A stretch of DNA of 47,722 nucleotides from an uncultured Porphyromonadaceae bacterium (GTDB lineage Bacteria > Bacteroidota > Bacteroidia > Bacteroidales > Muribaculaceae): the NCBI GenBank assembly GCA_902495075.1, contig CABUVO010000030.1, positions 1-47,722 on the forward strand, in the 5' to 3' direction. The stretch's first letter is position 1; each line of letters begins with the position of its first letter. Positions 42,319 to 47,722 of this stretch are shown here, in pieces. Made by a program: the position numbers and the translations under genes. The notes under the pieces were generated by a model that was not told the origin of the DNA, did no database searches, and worked only from the letters and a program-made list of their open reading frames with translations.

Positions 42319-44178
42319 TTACAAAGTATTAATGTTATTTTTAGGAATATCAAAGCTTTTAGGCTGTCCTTTAAGTATTGGTGTTTTTGACTTATATTGT
42401 TTAGTCTTCTTTGTCGAAGATTCTTTCCAAATTTTTACAGCAGCATCGAGTCCTTCATTCTCCCAAATTTCAAGCAATTCAACTATATTGATATTGTTAT
42501 ACTCAGTATTGGGTGATATGTTAGACATCAATATTTGCATAGCTCTTTTGCGATGCATAGTAGTGACATTTTTATTCTTTAAGAAGAAAGCAATTATATC
42601 TTCCTTTGTAATGTTAAATACACCGCGATCTACAGTTGTTTCAGCCGAAATTAATGGATTAGAATCTAAAATGGAATCATTGGGATTACCATGCTGGATA
42701 AAAAGAGCAAGATTATCTACAGCTCCTTGAAGCCCTTTATTCTCCCAAAGGGTAAGTAGCTCGTCAGGATTTAAATTCAGGTTTTGTATACTTAGGCAAT
42801 GCGAACGTTTTGGCTCAAATTTAGTTATGAGCCAAAAATTCTTGCCTTTGTTGCGACACAGTGTCACAAAACACTTATCAAGTTCATTGGATTGAATAGA
42901 ATCTCCAGGACATTTGCCTTCTATATCGGGGCAAAGAATCTTTTGAGTCGATTTACTGATAGACAAAAGCTTCTCTCGATTATCAATAACACATTTGCCT
43001 ATGACTTTTTTATCTCTCGAAATTTCAAGTGAGATTGTCGTATGGAAAAGTGATTGAAAATCAGCCAAAGCATAGGGTTGAACGTATACGTATGATTCTG
43101 ATTTATCTGTCTCGTTATCGACAAATACAAGCTGTTGCAACGCGGCATAGCGTGCTGCAAGTTTCTGATAAGTTGAATTATTTGCACCACGAACCATCTT
43201 GAGATAATTGAGCTTTCCGCCTATAACATTCTCCATCACAGGTTCACCCTTCTTAATGTAACCTTTATCATGCTTGTATTTAGGATAGAAAAGGGCATAA
43301 GCCTTGGCATATCCTTCTTTTTCCCAGATATGTAAAATCCAACGCAAATCACTGATATATTGTCGCGAAACGTTAGCAATGGCATTTACTGTAAGCCCAG
43401 TCACCTCCTGTCGGGCACCTCTCTTCTGAAGACGGGTTTTGGATTCATTCATATGGAATCCTTGTTCGGAGATAATTCTCTGAATTTCGGTGCGGAAGTC
43501 GCTCCCCTCTTGATAGACATTATGCATACTTGAAAATGTCATGTCATCTGCATAACGGCTATAGTGCAAGCCAAACCGTTTAGCCACCCCTTTCATTCTG
43601 CGGTCAAGATTGTCACATATTGCATTTGTTAGTAAAGGCGAGGCCGGTGATCCCTGTGGTAAAACATTCGCCTCTATTGTTTTATCATAACTACAACAAA
43701 GTCCCGCTAAAACATTTGCAACTTCTTGTGAAAATTTGAACGGTGCTAATTGTAGACGTTTCCATACCCTTGCCTGAGGAATAGAAGGAAAGAAGTCTTT
43801 AAGGTCAATATTAAATACATAGTTATGACCAACATGAACCTGAGCATTATTCAATACAGACCTTCCGGAAGTAAATCCCATAGCTACATCTGATGGTTCA
43901 TAAATAGATTTCAGCATAAGGTTGACACACGTGAGAATTACATCCAACTGGCGACATGGAGCCTTTATTTCACGAAGTCCACCACTTTTCTTTCGAATAT
44001 GGAATGTACGATATCGTTTGGGAGCTATCAAATCAGAAGAAAAATGTTTAAGCATCTTTTCTGAGATGCTATATTTAATCGAACCAAACTCATTTTGTTT
44101 GATTAAGTCAAGAACTACAGCCAAATCACTTGCTGTCTTCATATTGTTGAGTTTTTCGATTATTTCCGACTTATCCAT
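42319..44178 (-). CDS. Retron-type reverse transcriptase 2
   Basis: A 619-residue RT paralogous to RT 1. Catalytic Asp125 is in NIDLKDFFPSI, then LPQGSPASPLLTN and YADD (209-212). The retron signatures NAxxH (NAQVH, 111-115) and VTG (259-261) are present. The C-terminal extension (from about 335) is 90 residues longer than in RT 1 and contains two repeats, LLTLWENKGLQGAV and LLEIWENEGLDAAV, related to ILHIWEKEGYAKA within the RT core, so a small helical module has been copied. The RNA gene ends 10 bp upstream. No effector-like gene of the RT 1 type follows; instead the six-gene train starts. Confidence 0.92.
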   Translation of the reverse strand: MDKSEIIEKLNNMKTASDLAVVLDLIKQNEFGSIKYSISEKMLKHFSSDLIAPKRYRTFHIRKKSGGLREIKAPCRQLDVILTCVNLMLKSIYEPSDVAMGFTSGRSVLNNAQVHVGHNYVFNIDLKDFFPSIPQARVWKRLQLAPFKFSQEVANVLAGLCCSYDKTIEANVLPQGSPASPLLTNAICDNLDRRMKGVAKRFGLHYSRYADDMTFSSMHNVYQEGSDFRTEIQRIISEQGFHMNESKTRLQKRGARQEVTGLTVNAIANVSRQYISDLRWILHIWEKEGYAKAYALFYPKYKHDKGYIKKGEPVMENVIGGKLNYLKMVRGANNSTYQKLAARYAALQQLVFVDNETDKSESYVYVQPYALADFQSLFHTTISLEISRDKKVIGKCVIDNREKLLSISKSTQKILCPDIEGKCPGDSIQSNELDKCFVTLCRNKGKNFWLITKFEPKRSHCLSIQNLNLNPDELLTLWENKGLQGAVDNLALFIQHGNPNDSILDSNPLISAETTVDRGVFNITKEDIIAFFLKNKNVTTMHRKRAMQILMSNISPNTEYNNINIVELLEIWENEGLDAAVKIWKESSTKKTKQYKSKTPILKGQPKSFDIPKNNINTL

Positions 44179-44187
44179 AATGAAAGT

Positions 44188-44392
44188 GCGACTTGAAATT
44201 GATGAGCCAATACTCTTTTCTTTGTTTTTATCTTGTACTTTTGAACTTAAAATTCAACCTACAATAATAAATCAGTCTTTGACTGTAATAGAATATACCG
44301 TTAGGTTATCATTCTTTTTTTGAAAGAATGACATCCGACACACGTCGGACGAGAGTCAAAATTTGTTTAGCTTCATCAATTTCAAGGATCGC
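44188..44392 (-). ncRNA. Retron 2 msr-msd RNA
   Basis: The a1 end (44392-44370, GCGATCCTTGAAATTGATGA) pairs with a2 (44208-44188, TCATCAATTTCAAGTCGC) over 18 bp with a two-base bulge. Inside on the minus strand: hairpin TCCGAC-GTGT-GTCGGA (44334-44349), a 9-bp stem TCATTCTTT/AAAGAATGA (44309-44331), and an msd-like structure AACCTA...TAGGTT (44256-44307) enclosing CAGTC-AAA-GACTG. The RT start lies 10 bp after a2. The primary sequence is unrelated to retron 1 RNA, though the plan is the same. Confidence 0.85.
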
Positions 44393-44407
44393 ATATCGTT
44401 TATGATG

Positions 44408-44442
44408 CAAATTTAATAATTATTTGCGAACTCTTTGTTCGC
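44408..44442 (-). promoter_or_regulatory. Operator O2 and promoter of the retron 2 unit
   Basis: Perfect 6-bp arms GCGAAC-TCTTT-GTTCGC (44426-44442) lie exactly 10 bp upstream of TAAATTTG (44415-44408, minus), the same geometry as O1. Transcription would begin close to the a1 arm of the RNA. An 18-bp perfect palindrome AATATTTTATAAAATATT (44451-44468) sits just behind it. Confidence 0.8.
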
Positions 44443-44527
44443 AGATAAAGAATATTTTATAAAATATTGCAAAATATCTCAACGTCTCCATACGAATTAA
44501 AAAAATTACACCAATTTTAGTCCAGTC

Positions 44528-45068
44528 TCCTTGTAGTAAAAGAGTATTTGTCTATTCCACTCGAGATTAGAGGATTATTGGATGGCGGTGAGGGCGGGAT
44601 GGGCGGCGCGGAAGCGGCGGGGGAATTTCTTCACTACTTCGGAGTAGCTGTGGCGGATGAGGGACTTTATGAAGTCGGATCTGAGGGTGCCTTCCAGACT
44701 GAGCTGGTTCCAGTATTTCTTGTTCCAGTGCCAGGCTGGCTCTATCTCGCGGTATTTGTCGCGAAGATCAATAGCATAGTCTGGATCACATTTCACTACA
44801 AAATAATCGGTCCTGACAAGTCCGATACATCCGAAGATCTTGCCGTTGACACGAAAAAGCAAACAATCCTCTCCAAATGCCATGTCTTCACTCGTCATCG
44901 GCAATGACAGACAATACTCCCTTATCTCTTCTATATTCATCATTCTGCAAATTTACTTATCTTTCCACAAATTTACAATACCGTTTGCTAACACAGATCA
45001 AATCGAGCCAAAAGAAATTTTTTCAAACCATCAAAACAACCTACAATTTAAGAGGAATTGAGGAGTCT
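44528..45068. repeat. About 540-bp direct repeat, left copy
   Basis: Matches 46317-46857 from TCCTTGTAGT through the MmcQ gene to CAATTTAAGAGGAATTGAGG. The two copies bracket the toxin-antitoxin genes. Confidence 0.9.
44575..44943 (-). CDS. MmcQ/YjbR-family protein, copy 1
   Basis: A 122-residue protein of the MmcQ/YjbR (CyaY-like fold, DNA-binding) family: MNIEEIREYCLSLPMTSEDM, FGEDCLLFRVNGKIFGCI, and WNKKYWNQLSLEG with DFIKSLIRHSYSEVV. The family is proposed to bind DNA, but its cellular role is unclear. The TAAATTTG element ends 3 bp before the ATG, implying a leaderless message. A second copy at 46362-46730 differs at only a few residues (I/V, I/L, L/I, F/L, A/D). Confidence 0.85.
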   Translation of the reverse strand: MMNIEEIREYCLSLPMTSEDMAFGEDCLLFRVNGKIFGCIGLVRTDYFVVKCDPDYAIDLRDKYREIEPAWHWNKKYWNQLSLEGTLRSDFIKSLIRHSYSEVVKKFPRRFRAAHPALTAIQ

Positions 45069-45582
45069 AAAAGTGTGCTTCAGTCTCTATTTCTCTATCT
45101 TAAAATTTCATATATAATATAACAGCCGTTACTGTAACCCGCGTTGCAAATATATATTTTTTTGGATTGCACAAACCGAAACAGTAGATTCGAAAACATC
45201 GAAAACATTCGGAACTATATCGACCTACACCCGACGATAAAGTAAAAGGAAAAGTGAGTAGTAAAAGAAAAGAATTGACATGCCTCTAATCGCTGCCGAA
45301 TGTAATACCACTAAAAAACACTGTTTGCTATCATGGATTAAGTCGAGACAAAAGGAATTCAAACAAGTTGAGAGTAGTGCTGAGAGTAGGTCTACAATAT
45401 AATTATAGAAACGAATATAAAATATACATGAATAATCTAAAAGTTTCGAATATTTGTTGTAACTTTGCAGAAAGACTTTTAAATTTATCTTTTAGTTAAC
45501 AGACAAAAAGTTATGTGCTTTGCACACTCAGTCTATTTGTGAACACTAAATATTTGCACATATAAATAACTGAAAACAAAAT
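45069..45582. other. 514-bp intergenic region before the toxin-antitoxin genes
   Basis: AT-rich, with no gene seen. A TAACTTTG element at about 45459-45466 on the + strand is the likely promoter of the toxin-antitoxin pair, giving a leader of roughly 110 nt. Confidence 0.5.
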
Positions 45583-45738
45583 ATGGCAAGACCAATTAAA
45601 GAAACTCCAGTTTTGGAAGGAGATGACGCTCGTAGTTTCATAGAACATATGAACACCACCCGGTTAGAGTCATCTGAAAAGAAACGTAGGAGATTAGCTA
45701 ATTATAAATTGGCAATGAGCATTTTAGTTAACAAATAA
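45583..45738 (+). CDS. Short antitoxin-like protein
   Basis: A 51-residue basic protein (MARPIKETPVLEGDDARSF, then IEHMNTTRLESSEKKRRRLANYKLAMSILVNK). This MARPIKETP start is, from memory, a common partner upstream of GNAT toxins in Bacteroidota. The gene ends 6 bp before the acetyltransferase, so the two are translated together. It likely binds and neutralises the toxin and may bind DNA through its basic helix. It is too short for a ribbon-helix-helix plus tail. Confidence 0.75.
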   Translation: MARPIKETPVLEGDDARSFIEHMNTTRLESSEKKRRRLANYKLAMSILVNK

Positions 45739-45744
45739 TCTATT

Positions 45745-46293
45745 ATGCGTGCTGAAGAAATATTAGCTGATTATGAAATACGAAAACTTGAATTGATTGA
45801 CAGTGTCAAACAATTCGATTGTGGAGATGAGGATCTTAATGACTTCATCATTAATGATGCGCCCCTATATCGGAAAACTCTACTGGCTATGACTTACGTA
45901 CTTGAACATAAGAACACGAATAGAGTTGTAGCATATTTTAGTGTGGCAAATGATCGTATCTCCATCAAGGATTTTCCAACTAATACTGACTTTAATCGTT
46001 TTAGAAAGCATAAGTTTGTAAATGAAAAACGATTAAAAAGTTATCCTGCTATCAAGCTATGCAGACTTGGCATAGATAAATCAATCCAGGGGCAGCAAAT
46101 TGGAACCTTTCTCATAGATTTTATAAGCACATTGTTTATAACAGATAATAAATCCGGATGCAGATTTTTGACAGTTGATGCATATTGTAATGCAATCCCT
46201 TTCTATCTCAAAAATGATTTTGTATTTCTAAGTTCTGAGGATGAAAATCAACGGACTCGCTTAATGTATTTTGATTTAAGCGACCTTGGATAA
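45745..46293 (+). CDS. GNAT-family acetyltransferase toxin
   Basis: A 182-residue GNAT protein. It shows the toxin-class opening FDCGDEDLNDFIINDAPLY, the strand with the acetyl-CoA loop CRLGIDKSIQGQQIGTFLID (QxxxGT) and the end segment VDAYCNAIPFYLKNDFVFLSS with the usual N.A..FY. Related TacT/AtaT-type toxins acetylate the amino group on charged tRNA to halt translation; this is known for the family and inferred here. It is paired with the 51-aa gene upstream. Confidence 0.85.
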   Translation: MRAEEILADYEIRKLELIDSVKQFDCGDEDLNDFIINDAPLYRKTLLAMTYVLEHKNTNRVVAYFSVANDRISIKDFPTNTDFNRFRKHKFVNEKRLKSYPAIKLCRLGIDKSIQGQQIGTFLIDFISTLFITDNKSGCRFLTVDAYCNAIPFYLKNDFVFLSSEDENQRTRLMYFDLSDLG

Positions 46294-46316
46294 TGAAATA
46301 CACCAACCATTGTCTA

Positions 46317-46857
46317 ATATCCTTGTAGTTAATAAGAATAACAATCTATTTCACTCGAAAACTATTGGATGGCGGTGAGGTCGGGATGGGCGGCGCGGAA
46401 GCGGCGGGGTAATTTCTTCACTACTTCGGAGTAGCTGTGGCGGATGAGGGATTTTATGAAGTCGGATCTGAGGGTGCCTTCCAGACTGATCTGGTTCCAG
46501 TATTTCTTGTTCCAGTGCCAGGCGGGTTCTATCTCACGGTATTTGTCGCGCAGATCAATCGCATAGTCGGGATCACATTTCACCACAAAGTAATCGGTCC
46601 TGACAAGTCCAAGACATCCGAATATCTTGCCGTTGACTCGAAACAGCAAACAATCCTCTCCAAATGCCATGTCTTCACTTGTCATCGGCAATGACAGACA
46701 ATATTCCCGTACCTCTTCTATATTCATCATTCCGCAAATTTACTTATCTTTCCACAAATTTACAATACCGTTTGCCGCCATAGATCAAATAAAGCCAAAA
46801 GAAAATTTCTCAAACCATCAAAGCAACCTACAATTTAAGAGGAATTGAGGAATCTAA
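46317..46857. repeat. About 540-bp direct repeat, right copy
   Basis: Counterpart of 44528-45068. It ends at GAGGAATCTAAG, where element D begins, so D interrupted the sequence that continues in the left copy. Confidence 0.9.
46362..46730 (-). CDS. MmcQ/YjbR-family protein, copy 2
   Basis: 122 residues, nearly identical to the gene at 44575-44943, with the same leaderless promoter spacing (TAAATTTGCGGAATG). Both copies are intact, so the duplication is recent or both are kept by selection. It lies 23 nt beyond the left edge of the repeat that follows the GNAT toxin. Confidence 0.85.
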   Translation of the reverse strand: MMNIEEVREYCLSLPMTSEDMAFGEDCLLFRVNGKIFGCLGLVRTDYFVVKCDPDYAIDLRDKYREIEPAWHWNKKYWNQISLEGTLRSDFIKSLIRHSYSEVVKKLPRRFRAAHPDLTAIQ

Positions 46858-46858
46858 G

Positions 46859-47037
46859 AAACTGTTTAAATTTATTTTCGAGGAAGTTTGAGGGAGATTT
46901 TTGAGCTGATTTCGCGAGTTGAGAAAGGAGAAACCTGTCGGTTTCGACTGCCGAAACTTGGCGGAAGAAGCCAAAAAGAAACTCAAAATTCCCGAAAGAT
47001 TCTTTATAATAATTTTTTCGTAATAAATTTAAACAGT
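46859..47037. mobile_element. Copy D of the dispersed element, abutting an IS5 transposase
   Basis: Begins AAACTGTTTAAATTTATT and ends AATAAATTTAAACAGT, about 90 percent like copy C inside. The centre has the 6-bp hairpin GAAACC-TGTC-GGTTTC. The right end lacks the final TT of copy C and runs straight into the transposase 3' end 5 bp later. It may be the noncoding end of that insertion sequence. Confidence 0.8.
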
Positions 47038-47041
47038 GAAG

Positions 47042-47722
47042 TCATCTTGACTTTTTGAATTTGTTAATATGTTTAAGGAATATCACATGGAATGCCAACA
47101 GATTCCAACCTTTCCAGCTGGAGACCGTTTTGTCGAAACGGTTGAGTACGGATCGGAAGGAGTCCATCCATGCATTTGTCCTTTCGATGCTGTATCTGAG
47201 AGACAGAAGCTCTGTGTCCAGAAGATATTTCTGGTCGTTATTGGTATGATTGTTGAAGTCAACGTTCGCAATGATTCCGGCGCCTTCACACTTTCTTCTG
47301 AAATCATGACAATCAAATCCAGCATCGGCATTGAGGAAAATGCCGTCCATGGAAATGCCTGCGTTTTCCATCATTCCGAAAATCTGGTCGAGCGATGCCT
47401 CAATCTCATGCACATCATGGTGCTTGCCGGACTTTGGCTCAGAAATGGCGACAGGAATACCCTGACGGTCAGCGACAAATATTGCATTGGTAGTCTGTGC
47501 CGCCTTGTGTGCCGCCCCGCCAACTTCCTCTCCACCGCGCCGTGCAACCGTATGGCTGCCGTCAAGGTCGGCACTGGAGAGGTCTATCTTGTCGCGGTTA
47601 CGACCAAGCAAGGATTCCCAGCTTTTTTGCCACGAACCGTCCTTGCACCACTGCCGAAACTTCCCGAAAATTGTTTTATAATGGAGGACTACATCGGTGA
47701 AGATTGCCTTGGTGGGAATCAT
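47042..47722 (-). mobile_element. IS5-family DDE transposase, N-terminus beyond the window
   Basis: 226 residues are visible, and the frame is open at the window edge, so the apparent Met is probably internal. The DDE triad is seen as Asp in SSADLDGSHT, Asp in FLNADAGFDC and Glu in RYSIERTNAWMDSFR. The preceding WCKDGSWQKSWESLL fits the end of the N-terminal IS5 region. It closes with HVIFLKHINKFKKSR and TGA 5 bp from element D. The other terminus is needed to define the element. Confidence 0.85.

Noticed and set aside
31943..44178. Group II intron reverse transcriptases
   Set aside because: No maturase or endonuclease domain and no domain V-like hairpin was found; complementary a1/a2 ends upstream of each RT fit retrons instead.
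47038..47060. Rho-independent terminator AAGTCA-TCT-TGACTTTTT
   Set aside because: The hairpin is short and overlaps the transposase stop codon; no + strand gene ends here.
1..47722. tRNA, rRNA or replication origin
   Set aside because: No cloverleaf, rRNA-like stretch, DnaA-box cluster or replication gene was recognised by eye; a tRNA search program would settle this.

Overview
The window looks like a chromosomal piece of a Bacteroidales bacterium, possibly of the Muribaculaceae; the family placement is a guess from protein character. Supporting signs are many promoters with the Bacteroidota -7 element TAnnTTTG, a flavodiiron FprA, an N-terminally anchored nitroreductase, a Cys-less PurF paralogue, and gene starts without GA-rich ribosome binding sites. 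No rRNA or tRNA gene was seen.

Region 1 (1-21.4 kb) is mostly ordinary, moderately GC-rich chromosome. It carries a tRNA-dihydrouridine synthase with a DUF486 membrane protein, FprA, a UDG-superfamily glycosylase, DedA, an autoregulated-looking XRE repressor beside a roughly 800-bp AT-rich gap, a GNAT protein, a 56-aa His-rich mini-protein, AI-2E-type and HdeD-type membrane proteins, UDP-glucose dehydrogenase, an SDR, the PurF-like protein and a methyltransferase. A redox/Tat block follows: a NosR-like FMN/Fe-S membrane protein plus nitroreductase on the + strand, and a polyferredoxin, a Tat-lipoprotein aldo/keto reductase, TatA and TatC on the - strand. It ends with an EamA transporter. Spacers here hold dispersed repeats and short simple-sequence tracts.

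Region 2 (21.4-31 kb) is accessory and rearranged. A DUF218-phosphodiester-glycosidase fusion has a truncated 5' copy 5.4 kb away. Between the copies lie an AlbA/Schlafen-type regulator with a 12-bp coding minisatellite and two secreted proteins of unknown role. Small unknown genes and decayed copies follow.

Region 3 (31-44.45 kb) is an AT-rich, entirely minus-strand defence-like island. Two retron-type reverse transcriptases, each preceded by a convincing msr-msd RNA with complementary a1/a2 ends, bracket a six-gene train. The train encodes a possible GHKL-like ATPase, a small receiver-like protein, a double receiver-like protein, an SF1 RecD/Pif1-type helicase, a TPR protein and a WYL-domain regulator. 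Both retron units begin with the same 17-bp palindrome (CGAAC-TCTwT-GTTCG core) placed exactly 10 bp upstream of a TAnnTTTG element. I infer that the WYL protein controls both promoters, so the whole 13-kb block may be one regulated system. A third, decayed copy of WYL 3' end, operator, promoter and RNA lies at 30.54-30.96 kb in front of a non-RT gene.

Region 4 (44.5-47.7 kb) has two near-identical MmcQ/YjbR genes in about 540-bp direct repeats flanking a GNAT toxin-antitoxin pair. It then has a repeat element abutting an IS5-family transposase that runs off the window.

The most interesting signals are the WYL-linked double-retron island and a family of intergenic elements (1, 13.2, 19.9 and 46.9 kb) whose central hairpin keeps its pairing while its sequence changes.
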